Shown here one piece after another: positions 1-6,768 of a DNA stretch of 46,882 bases; the stretch's first letter is position 1, and the number at the start of each line of letters is the position of its first letter. Source of the stretch: Verrucomicrobiota bacterium (lineage in GTDB: Bacteria; Verrucomicrobiota; Kiritimatiellia; SS1-B-03-39; UBA6053); NCBI GenBank assembly GCA_020831635.1, contig JAFIGC010000028.1:1-46882 (forward strand). Direction: 5' to 3'. The position numbers and the translations under genes are program-made. The notes beneath the pieces were generated by a model. That model was not told the origin of the DNA. It did no database searches and saw only the letters and a program-made list of their open reading frames with translations.

Positions 1-28
1 TGGGTTGACGCCATCGACGACGCTGGGG

Positions 29-718
29 TCACCCTGGGGCCGCCTCCTGCATCGGGCCCGCCGCGCCGGGGGGGCCGGCGGTGGGTGTGGGCTGGGGGGG
101 GGGTGGAGCGTTGTCTTCCCGCAACTTGCGGAGCACGAACCAGAGCGTCAAGGCCAGGGCGATAAAGCCGATGAGGCTGAAGAGGAGGTTGCGGCGGAAG
201 CGGCGGATGGCTTCCGGCCCTCGGAAGTCCATGAGTTCCATGTTTCCGGGGTTCGGAACCGCGTCGTCGTCGGCCAAGAGCGGGGTGACGGTGAAGGTGT
301 GGTGGGGCAGGTCGATGTCCACGGGCGGTTCGTCCCGGGTCCGCACCCGGTTTTCCGCGAAGAGGGTGACGTTGGTGACGCTATAGAGGGCGACCTGCAA
401 GTTGGCCTTTTGCCGCCAAATACCGTCTTCGTCGGCGCTTCCGGCGGGGGTTTGATGGTTCAGGAGGCGGACTTGATCGTGCAGGAGTTCGCGCCAGGCG
501 GGCAGTTGCAGGCGTTCGTCGGCGCTGATGCGCAGTTCCACGTCCACGACATCTCCCACCCGGGGGCTGTCTTCGGTGACCCGGGCCTGAATGGCGGGCA
601 GGGTTTCGGGTTCGGGCCATTCGGGGGCGGTGTCCTTTCGGGCACAACCGAAGGCCAGGACGAGCAGGAGACCCGCGGCGATGGGATGTGGCATTCGGAA
701 TTTGGAGCGGGATCTCAT
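29..718 (-). CDS. membrane-anchored lipoprotein of the MoxR/DUF58 operon (BatD-like)
   Basis: The 229-residue protein opens with a signal peptide ending in a lipobox (LAFGC, Cys about residue 25). A beta-rich, Ig-like stretch follows (about 40-150), then one membrane helix near residues 181-199 and a short Pro/Ala-rich cytoplasmic tail. I do not recognise a catalytic motif. It overlaps the upstream DUF58 gene by four bases (ATGA), so the two are probably translationally coupled. In MoxR/DUF58/Bat operons this position is often held by small membrane proteins of the BatD or DUF4381 type, which suggests a part in a periplasmic chaperone or envelope-stress complex; that is inference. A GTG overlapping its own stop (32-30) could begin the next gene, which runs off the window. 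Confidence 0.6.
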   Translation of the reverse strand: MRSRSKFRMPHPIAAGLLLVLAFGCARKDTAPEWPEPETLPAIQARVTEDSPRVGDVVDVELRISADERLQLPAWRELLHDQVRLLNHQTPAGSADEDGIWRQKANLQVALYSVTNVTLFAENRVRTRDEPPVDIDLPHHTFTVTPLLADDDAVPNPGNMELMDFRGPEAIRRFRRNLLFSLIGFIALALTLWFVLRKLREDNAPPPPQPTPTAGPPGAAGPMQEAAPG

Positions 719-1599
719 TTGCCCCTCCTTGCGGTGCGTTGGCGGAAAAATTTGGCGAGGGCGAATTCGTAGGGTTCACCGGTGGAAATTGAGAGGGGGT
801 CGATGCCGTTGCGGCGGAGGTCGCGGTCGTGCTGGTCGGCCCATTGTTCCTGATGGGTTTGCAGGGCGGTGCGCACGGCGGCGCTGGAGGTGTCCACCAA
901 GGTGCGGGCGCCGGTTTCGGGGTCGATCCAGTCGATGAGTCCGGCGGAGAGCCATTCGCGTTCGCGGGGGTCGTGGAGGGTGATGGAGACGACGTCATGG
1001 CGGCGGGCGGTGAGGCTGGCGGCGCGGAGGCTGTCGGCGGGGTAGATGCCGTCGCCAATGAGAAAGACGACCGATTTGTGGTGGGACACGCGGTTGAGGA
1101 AGGTGAGGGCGGGTTGCAAATCGGTGCCCTTGGATTCCGGTTGGCGGGTGAGAATGTCCCGCACCACCCGCAGGACGTGGCGGGGGCCTTTGCCGGCGGG
1201 GATGTAGTGTTCCACCTGATCGGTGTGCAGGATCAGGGCCACTTTGTCCTGATTGCGGATCGCGGCCAGGGCGAGGACGGCGGCGAGTTCGGCGGCGATG
1301 TCGCGCTTCAATTTGTCGCCGGAGCCGAAGGCCAGGGATTTGCTCAGATCCACCACCAGGAAAACCGTCAATTCGCGTTCCTCGCGGTAGGTTTTGATGA
1401 AGGGATGGCGCATGCGGGCGGTGACGTTCCAGTCGATGCTGCGCACATCGTCCCCGGGGAAGTATTCGCGGACTTCCTCGAATTCCATGCCCGAGCCTTT
1501 GAAGGCGCTGTGGTACTGGCCCGCGAGCACTTCCGTGACAATATGACGGGTGCGGATCTCAATCGCCCGTATTTTCCGCAACATCTCCTGTGAGAGCAT
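715..1599 (-). CDS. DUF58 domain protein
   Basis: A 294-residue soluble protein with the DUF58 hallmark block near residues 36-75: EVREYFPGDDVRSIDWNVTA, followed by a conserved Tyr-Arg-Glu-Glu-Arg-Glu segment. After it comes a von Willebrand A-like fold with a metal-site start DLSKS (DxSxS, about residue 80). DUF58 proteins are encoded beside MoxR ATPases across bacteria and are thought to act with them as a chaperone pair; no enzymatic reaction is established. A GAGG ribosome site lies about 6 bases before the ATG, and only 15 bases separate it from the moxR stop. It overlaps the following lipoprotein gene by four bases. Confidence 0.9.
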   Translation of the reverse strand: MLSQEMLRKIRAIEIRTRHIVTEVLAGQYHSAFKGSGMEFEEVREYFPGDDVRSIDWNVTARMRHPFIKTYREERELTVFLVVDLSKSLAFGSGDKLKRDIAAELAAVLALAAIRNQDKVALILHTDQVEHYIPAGKGPRHVLRVVRDILTRQPESKGTDLQPALTFLNRVSHHKSVVFLIGDGIYPADSLRAASLTARRHDVVSITLHDPREREWLSAGLIDWIDPETGARTLVDTSSAAVRTALQTHQEQWADQHDRDLRRNGIDPLSISTGEPYEFALAKFFRQRTARRGK

Positions 1600-1614
1600 G
1601 GCGGACCTCGGGGG

Positions 1615-2604
1615 TTAGGGGACGGGGAGTTCGCGGAGGATTTCGTCGATGATGGCGTCGGAATCCAATTCCTCCGCCTCGGCCTCGTAAGTCACCAGCA
1701 CGCGGTGCCGCAGGACGTCGTGGGCCATGGATTTCACGTCCTGGGGGGTCACGTAGGCCCGGCCTTGCAGGAAGGCGTGGGCGCGGGAGGCGAGGGCGAG
1801 GCAGATGGTGGCCCGGGGACTGGCGCCGTAGCGGATATAGTTTTCCAGTTTCAGGTTGTAGTCCGACGGGGCGCGGGTGGCGAAAATGATGCTGAGGATG
1901 TAGTCTTTGATTTTTTCATCCAGATAGATTTGGTTGACCACCTTGCGGGCGTCGAGCACCTGTTGGCCTTCCACCACGGGTTTCAGATCCTCCTGTCTGC
2001 CGGTGATGGCGTGGCGTTCCATGATTTGCCGTTCTTCGGCGATGGAGGGATAGCCGATGCGCAGTTTGAACATGAAACGGTCCACCTGGGCTTCCGGCAG
2101 GGGGTAGGTGCCTTCCTGCTCGATGGGGTTTTCCGTGGCCAGCACCAAAAACGGGGCGGGCAGGGGATAGGTGGTGTCGCCAATGGTGACCTGACGCTCC
2201 TGCATGGCTTCCAAAAGGGCGCTTTGCACTTTGGCGGGGGCGCGGTTGATTTCGTCCGCCAAAATCAGGTTGGCGAAAATGGGACCCTTTTTGATGGTGA
2301 ATTCGCCGTCCTTGGGATTGTAAATCAGGGTCCCCAGCAGGTCGGCGGGCAGGAGGTCGGGGGTGAATTGCAGGCGTTGAAACTTGGTGTGGAACAAAGA
2401 GGCCAGGGTTTTGACGGAGAGGGTTTTCGCCAAACCGGGCACCCCTTCGAGGAGCACGTGTCCGTCGCAGAGAAGCCCCAGGATCAGGCGGTCGACCAGA
2501 TAGGTCTGCCCAATGACCACGCGGGCCATTTGTTGGCGGATTTGGTCGAGAAAACCGCGTTCGGCGTCCACGCGTTCCTGAATAATATCGATTTGGTTGC
2601 TCAT
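1615..2604 (-). CDS. MoxR-type AAA+ ATPase
   Basis: The 329-residue protein is a typical full-length MoxR ATPase. The Walker A loop GVPGLAKT is at residues 54-61 and Walker B LILADEIN ends at residue 120 (D117, E118). The sensor region TENPIEQEGTYPLPEAQVDRF and a C-terminal lid domain follow. MoxR ATPases are cytoplasmic chaperones that use ATP to mature or activate partner complexes, often metal-binding or VWA-containing ones. It is first in a minus-strand operon with DUF58 and a lipoprotein, the common arrangement. The AAAGGA upstream lies about 13 bases from the ATG, somewhat far for a ribosome site. Confidence 0.93.
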   Translation of the reverse strand: MSNQIDIIQERVDAERGFLDQIRQQMARVVIGQTYLVDRLILGLLCDGHVLLEGVPGLAKTLSVKTLASLFHTKFQRLQFTPDLLPADLLGTLIYNPKDGEFTIKKGPIFANLILADEINRAPAKVQSALLEAMQERQVTIGDTTYPLPAPFLVLATENPIEQEGTYPLPEAQVDRFMFKLRIGYPSIAEERQIMERHAITGRQEDLKPVVEGQQVLDARKVVNQIYLDEKIKDYILSIIFATRAPSDYNLKLENYIRYGASPRATICLALASRAHAFLQGRAYVTPQDVKSMAHDVLRHRVLVTYEAEAEELDSDAIIDEILRELPVP

Positions 2605-2659
2605 ATGTGTGTAAAGTCCTTTCTCAAAAAGCGGTTAGGCGGTCATAGACGCATGAAAA

Positions 2660-3511
2660 TCATGCTTCGTTCAAAATTTTCGGGGCGACGAGGATCATCA
2701 GGGCTCCGCTGCCGAACATCAAAAGGCTGTAAACCACCGCCGGAACGGAAACCCCCGGAATGTTGAGAATGCCTTGGGCGATCCCCAGGGCGAGGGTTCC
2801 GTTTTGAATGCCGGATTCGATGGAAATGGTGATTTGCTGGCGGCGGGGCAGGCGCAGAAGGGCGGCGGTGCCAAAGCCCGTGGCCATGGTGAGGAGGTTC
2901 AAGGCGATGGCGGCCGGACCCGCGTCGCGGAATTGTTGTCCGAGGTTTTCCTCCTCCAGCACCGCCCCCACGATCACCAGGGCCAGGAAAAGCACGGAGA
3001 GGATGTTGAAGGCGCGTTGGGATTTGGCGCAGAAAGCCGGTTTTTTGGCGTGCAACAACATGCCCAGCGAAATCGGCAGAATCGTCACCACGATCAATTG
3101 CAGCATGATTGTGAGGTAAGGGGGCGGGATTTGCCCCGGCTCCAGAAAATGCCCCATGGCCGCGCCCACCACCAGGGGAATGGTGAACACGGTAATGACA
3201 CTGGACACCGCAGTGAGGGTCACTGACAAGGCGGTGTCGCCCTTGGACAAGTGGGAAATGATGTTCGAGGTGGGACCACCCGGACAGGCCGCGATGAGCA
3301 TCAAGCCCACCGCCAGTTCACCGGGCAGGCGAAACGCGAAGACCAGCCCCAGGGCGATCAGGGGAAGCAGCAGCAATTGGTTGAGCAAGCCCAGCAACTT
3401 GGCCTTGGGCGCGAGAATCACGCGTTTGAAATCGGCGGGCGTCAGGGTCATCCCCATGCCGAACATGATGATGATCAGGGCGATTGGCAATAAAACGGTT
3501 TTCAAATCCAT
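2660..3511 (-). CDS. bile acid:sodium symporter family (SBF) transporter
   Basis: The chosen ATG gives 283 residues, beginning with a membrane helix (MDLKTVLLPIALIIIMFGMG) and preceded by a strong AAGGGGAG ribosome site. An in-frame extension to 3691 runs through repeat DNA and is unlikely to be translated. About eight to nine hydrophobic helices are visible, with the SBF-family signature region LMLIAACPGGPTSNIISHLS (about residues 70-90) and the second conserved stretch SIESGIQNGTLALGIA. Family members couple sodium entry to uptake or efflux of organic anions; the substrate cannot be read here. It is transcribed the same way as the moxR operon, 55 bases away, but is functionally unrelated. 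Confidence 0.88.
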   Translation of the reverse strand: MDLKTVLLPIALIIIMFGMGMTLTPADFKRVILAPKAKLLGLLNQLLLLPLIALGLVFAFRLPGELAVGLMLIAACPGGPTSNIISHLSKGDTALSVTLTAVSSVITVFTIPLVVGAAMGHFLEPGQIPPPYLTIMLQLIVVTILPISLGMLLHAKKPAFCAKSQRAFNILSVLFLALVIVGAVLEEENLGQQFRDAGPAAIALNLLTMATGFGTAALLRLPRRQQITISIESGIQNGTLALGIAQGILNIPGVSVPAVVYSLLMFGSGALMILVAPKILNEA

Positions 3512-3584
3512 GGGCTCCCCTTGTGGCTTTGGATCGGTTTTGTCCAGAATCTTTGTAAAATCCTTCGAGGGACCTGAATATTTT

Positions 3585-3780
3585 GAAAGCGAACTTTGAA
3601 CATCGAACGTCCAACAGCGAACGTAGAACCGTTGGGGACGGAGGGGGACAGGAGCGCCGATCTCCGCATCGGCAGGGGCGAAGGGGGGCATTTAGCATTC
3701 GTCACTCTGCACTCGGCATTCGACACTCGCCCTCGCTCCGCACTCGTCACTCGTCATTCGTCATTCGACACTCGCGCTGG
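3585..3780. repeat. low-complexity dispersed repeat (GAACATCGAACG and CACTCG-type words)
   Basis: This stretch strings together variants of GAACATCGAACGT and then of the hexamer CACTCG/CATTCG. A related block occurs at 11750-11825, with GAACATCGAACGTTGAACG followed by CACTCCGCATTCCGC. The two are similar in order and wording, so this is a dispersed intergenic repeat and not a gene. The whole gap from 3512 to 4525 holds this block, one hairpin repeat (3644-3691), two inverted repeats and the start of the cassette region. No convincing gene was seen. Confidence 0.6.
3644..3691. repeat. dispersed hairpin repeat, copy 1
   Basis: The core is GGAGCGCCGATCTCCGCATC followed by GGC and a GGGGCGAAGGGGGG tail. 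Other copies are at 28444-28486 and 45059-45107. The arms GCCGAT / ATCGGC form a six-base-pair stem. The third copy has GCCAAT / ATTGGC, a paired change that keeps the stem. Confidence 0.65.
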
Positions 3781-3783
3781 CTT

Positions 3784-3950
3784 ATGGGGGCGGCGCATCT
3801 TGCGCCGGGTGCTCTTCCACCTGATCTTTCTCTAAATATTTCCAAAGCTCAAATTCTATAAAAACGTGCGTGTCTCCCGTGTAGGAGGCAGATTGGATGG
3901 ATGAGCTTGAATTGTTCTGAAGATTCCGGCGCAAGATGCGCCGCCCCCAT
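3784..3950. repeat. perfect 25-bp inverted repeat with 117-bp interior
   Basis: The arm at 3784-3808 (starting ATGGGGGCGGCGCATC) is the exact reverse complement of 3926-3950 (ending GCGCCGCCCCCAT). The interior is AT-richer and has no gene. It could be the ends of a non-autonomous element (MITE- or REPIN-like) or a large terminator or cruciform. Confidence 0.75.
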
Positions 3951-4288
3951 GGTTTTCACTCGAAAGCCTTGACCAGGGGGGCGTGCTGCAAAGGGGGGAA
4001 CAAAGTACTGCCTTCCCCATCTGTATGACCCCATCAGTAACCTATGGAACATATAAAGCTTGAAAATGGCCCGGAAATGTGATCAGGTGGATGTCGAAGC
4101 AAACTTATAAACTTAAATTGGTTAATTTTAGCCGATTTTTGTTTTGATATCCACCAAAATCCGGTTGCTATCGGATTTTCTGACAATCACTTGTTACATT
4201 GGCGATCACCTTAAGTCTATGGGCAAAAGCACTTAGATGGATGACATGACGATTAAAAATAAAAAGCTTGCGAACACTGCTATACATG

Positions 4289-4356
4289 TGTTACACTTCG
4301 TTCCAGCGTTCAGATCATGGGTGAAGTGCTACTGACGACTGGAACGAAGTGTAACA
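4289..4356. repeat. perfect 18-bp inverted repeat, 32-base loop
   Basis: TGTTACACTTCGTTCCAG at 4289-4306 is matched exactly by its complement at 4339-4356, and partial pairing continues into the loop (CAG/CTG). Flanking AAGCTTGC and TTCGAAGCTTGC words extend the symmetry loosely. Its order (GTT first, AAC last) is the opposite of an integron attC, so it is listed separately. It sits at the left edge of the cassette region. Confidence 0.7.
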
Positions 4357-4439
4357 GTCCAAGGGGTTCGAAGCTTGCTGATTTTTTGAAAAAGGACATG
4401 ACAACTATCAAAGAGTATTTGACATTTGGAGCCAGGAGA

Positions 4440-4513
4440 GCACAACGTAACAAAAGGATATTGCGGACGTCATTTCGTTGCACTCATGAAGCCGCAAACC
4501 CTTAACGTTCGCC
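4440..4513 (+). other. candidate integron attC site (junction before the radical SAM cassette)
   Basis: The 3' end has an R'-like box GTTCGCC (4507-4513), 12 bases before the radical SAM start codon. Upstream, an AAC-ending box (4440-4446) and the stem TTGCGG (4460s) / CCGCAA (about 4492-4497) give an imperfect palindrome. The R'' box is a poor complement of R', so this site is weaker than those at 5884 and 8947. The R' is within one base of the complement of the next cassette's R'' (GGCTAAC against the expected GGCGAAC). Confidence 0.45.
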
Positions 4514-4525
4514 GAAAGAGGAATA

Positions 4526-5641
4526 ATGAAAACAACCCAAAATCCCAGTGGACGTAAAAAACAAAGACGCTTGGCTATGCTAACCCTCACTGAAAGGTGT
4601 AATCTTAATTGCGTCTACTGTTACGAGCATAATAAGAGTAAATCTTCGATGAGCTTGGAAACAGCAAAAGCTGTTGTGGAATTTGAATTTGCGAATGCGA
4701 TAGGTTTTGATGAAGTCGAGTTTGATCTATTCGGAGGAGAACCAACCTTGTGTAAGGAATTAATTATAGAGCTTGTGGAATGGACGATTTGTCAAAAATT
4801 CTCCAAACCATTCGTGTTTTTTCTGCAAACAAATGGAACCCTTATACACGGCGACTTTCAAAACTGGCTTGTGCGACACAAACAATTTGTGAAAGTAGGC
4901 CTAAGCTTAGACGGAAGCAGAGAAACGCATAACTTTAATCGAAGTAAATCGTACGATAGGATTGATATTAGTTTTTTTCTTGAGCATTATAAAACTCAAG
5001 GAGTAAGAATGACGATCAATGCTGCTACAATTGAGAACCTCAAGAACGATATTATTCATCTTCATGCACTGGGTTTTGAACGAGTTGATGCGTTTTTCGC
5101 ATATGGTATTGATTGGGACGACTCGCAAGTTCTGTCCACTCTTTGTACCCAATTAAGGGAACTTGCAGACTACTATCTTGATAACCCAAAAATACCGCAA
5201 TGCTCATTGTTTGATATGAGCATACTACGAGTCCTTCATCCCTCAACACGAAGTGAAAAATGGTGTGGAACGGGAACCGAAATGGTATCTGTCGCTGTTG
5301 ATGGGAAAAGGTATCCTTGTCAAGCATTTCAACCCAACACCAATGAAAACCCCATAAGCCTAGATGAAATAGATTTTAATAAAATAAAAGATTTTTCGGA
5401 TAATGAATGCTCCGATTGCCCGATTGAAGCCATTTGCCCAAACTGCTATGGCATCAACTATCTCAAAACTGGAGATATGCTGAAACGAGATAAATCTATT
5501 TGCAACGTAACCAAACTGCGAGCGATGTCGGTATCCTATCTTCGAGGGCAGGAGTTAATACGTGACAGATCAACCCTGTCGCCTGCTCAACTTTTTCAAA
5601 CTATAAAGGCAATTCAAAAATTACAAACCTTAAAAATTTAG
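4526..5641 (+). CDS. radical SAM/SPASM peptide maturase
   Basis: The 371-residue protein carries the radical SAM cluster motif CNLNCVYC (C25, C29, C32) and the glycine-rich FGGEP motif (69-73). A SPASM region for auxiliary iron-sulfur clusters follows: C247, C265, C295, C298, C304, C307 and C326. Enzymes of this build modify ribosomally made peptides, for example by forming thioether or carbon-carbon crosslinks, starting with reductive cleavage of S-adenosylmethionine. An AAGAGGA ribosome site lies about 5 bases before the ATG. A gene for a 65-residue Cys-rich peptide starts 33 bases downstream and is the obvious substrate. No exporter or protease gene is next to it. The island is visibly AT-richer than the flanking core genes, which fits acquisition as a cassette. 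The crosslink type is unknown. Confidence 0.88.
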   Translation: MKTTQNPSGRKKQRRLAMLTLTERCNLNCVYCYEHNKSKSSMSLETAKAVVEFEFANAIGFDEVEFDLFGGEPTLCKELIIELVEWTICQKFSKPFVFFLQTNGTLIHGDFQNWLVRHKQFVKVGLSLDGSRETHNFNRSKSYDRIDISFFLEHYKTQGVRMTINAATIENLKNDIIHLHALGFERVDAFFAYGIDWDDSQVLSTLCTQLRELADYYLDNPKIPQCSLFDMSILRVLHPSTRSEKWCGTGTEMVSVAVDGKRYPCQAFQPNTNENPISLDEIDFNKIKDFSDNECSDCPIEAICPNCYGINYLKTGDMLKRDKSICNVTKLRAMSVSYLRGQELIRDRSTLSPAQLFQTIKAIQKLQTLKI

Positions 5642-5674
5642 CCAAAACAGACCATAACAAACAAGAGGTGTAAC

Positions 5675-5872
5675 ATGAATGAACTAACACTGGAAAAACA
5701 CACAATGACTACTCTCGCCGAGATTGAGCAGGAGTTGAATGAAACACATGGAGCAGCCACACTGCTGGTTGAAGTAGAGAAATCGAGTACAGGTGACAGA
5801 TGTAAAGGTTGCAGTGGAACTTGTGAAGGCTCTTGCAGCGGAAATTGTGACGGCCTTTGCATTATTACGTAG
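5675..5872 (+). CDS. CXXX-repeat peptide, probable RiPP precursor
   Basis: The 65-residue product has an acidic leader (about residues 1-40) and a short core with six cysteines: C43, C46, C50, C54, C58 and C62. The last five are at strict four-residue spacing, with Gly/Ser/Asn/Asp between them (CSGTCEGSCSGNCDGLC). Such CXXX arrays next to a radical SAM/SPASM enzyme are a known signature of radical-SAM-modified peptides. The modification itself, such as Cys sulfur to alpha-carbon thioethers, is an inference. A good ribosome site (AAGAGGTG) precedes the ATG at 5675; a second ATG at 5705 would shorten the leader to about 30 residues. The alternative is a small metal-binding Cys-rich protein, but the neighbouring maturase makes a precursor more likely. 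The attC site begins 11 bases after the stop. Confidence 0.75.
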   Translation: MNELTLEKHTMTTLAEIEQELNETHGAATLLVEVEKSSTGDRCKGCSGTCEGSCSGNCDGLCIIT

Positions 5873-5883
5873 ATCAAAACATC

Positions 5884-5942
5884 GGCTAACAATAAAGGCA
5901 GCGAACCGAGAGTATTCGGTACGCTGCATTAAGACGTTAGCC
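5884..5942 (+). other. integron attC site (59-base element)
   Basis: R'' GGCTAAC (5884-5890) and R' GTTAGCC (5936-5942) are exact complements. L'' GGCAGCG (5897-5903) pairs with L' CGCTGC (5922-5927), and the centre forms ACCGA / TCGGT. The total is 59 bases, the classical length. R' departs from the GTTRRRY consensus at one base. The next cassette's R'' (8947-8953) is again GGCTAAC, the complement of this R', as expected if the recombination cut lies after its G. Confidence 0.8.
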
Positions 5943-5985
5943 ACGCGAGCATAATGCATCAATCGACGAAAAAAGACTACATAAA

Positions 5986-6768
5986 ATGAAAAAAACTCAA
6001 GCATTCAAAATATTCGCAACATGTGCTGAGGCCATCACCAAGGGCGTGTTGATTAAACAGGTGAGCCGATCCGACAAAGAATTTCATTTTCAAAACTGGT
6101 TCGAAAAGCGACTTGAAAGCACAGGCATTCTTTTCGATAAGAGCGGCAGAAATTCCTATCCAGATTTCACGTTAGTTGAGCATACTGAGGGATATGAGAT
6201 CAAAGGTTTAGCATGGCCAGGACGTGAATCAAATTATGACTGTAACAGCCAAGTACCTACCGGTTGGCACAATGGGCGCGACGTCTTTTATGTGTTTGGG
6301 CGTTATCCAAAGCCAGAGGGAGGTAGTAGCGAATATCCAGTAATTGATTTGGTAATCTGTCATGGTGATTTTTTGAACGCAGACCATGAATATGTTCACA
6401 AAAATAAGAACATCAAGGGATTTGGTAGTTACGGCGACATTATGATAAGGGATCGAAAGATGTATGTCGCTCCAACCCCATTTGCATTGGCTGATGGATT
6501 AACCGGAACTCGTACATTTATTACACCAAGTACTTGGAAAGCTCCAAACTCACTAAAGGCAGTTGGGGAACTATCGAGAACAGAGGCAACAAAATTAGTG
6601 GTTGGGTATGAATTCGATCTAAAAAGCAATCGCATCAACGCGAAAACAATTCCCAATCCATCCTCGGGAAATGAGCATTGTTTTACCGCTTATCGAATAA
6701 AGAAGGACAGTGACACTTGTGTTGCCATGACGCAGACTGACCAAAATAGTGTGCAATCTGATGACTAA
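5986..6768 (+). CDS. probable type II restriction endonuclease (PD-(D/E)XK)
   Basis: The 260-residue protein has a PD-(D/E)XK core near its N-terminus: YPDF at 58-61, then GYEIKG with E71 and K73. The catalytic triad would be D60, E71 and K73, and a conserved-looking helix HFQNWFEKRLE precedes it. No helicase or specificity domain is visible, so a stand-alone type II-like nuclease is most likely. Its stop overlaps the methyltransferase ATG by eight bases, which fits a paired restriction-modification system. It starts 43 bases after the attC. The recognition sequence cannot be read from the protein. A simple nuclease with another role is possible, but the partner gene argues for restriction. 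Confidence 0.72.
   Translation: MKKTQAFKIFATCAEAITKGVLIKQVSRSDKEFHFQNWFEKRLESTGILFDKSGRNSYPDFTLVEHTEGYEIKGLAWPGRESNYDCNSQVPTGWHNGRDVFYVFGRYPKPEGGSSEYPVIDLVICHGDFLNADHEYVHKNKNIKGFGSYGDIMIRDRKMYVAPTPFALADGLTGTRTFITPSTWKAPNSLKAVGELSRTEATKLVVGYEFDLKSNRINAKTIPNPSSGNEHCFTAYRIKKDSDTCVAMTQTDQNSVQSDD

Noticed and set aside
3600-3780. Repeated CACTCG/CATTCG words as a CRISPR array
   Set aside because: The units are too short and irregular and have no spacers of constant length.
4317-4505. A 62-codon open frame starting inside the inverted repeat before the radical SAM gene
   Set aside because: It starts in repeat DNA with no ribosome site, has no recognisable fold, and its end lies in the attC-like structure. 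It could be a remnant cassette gene but cannot be supported.
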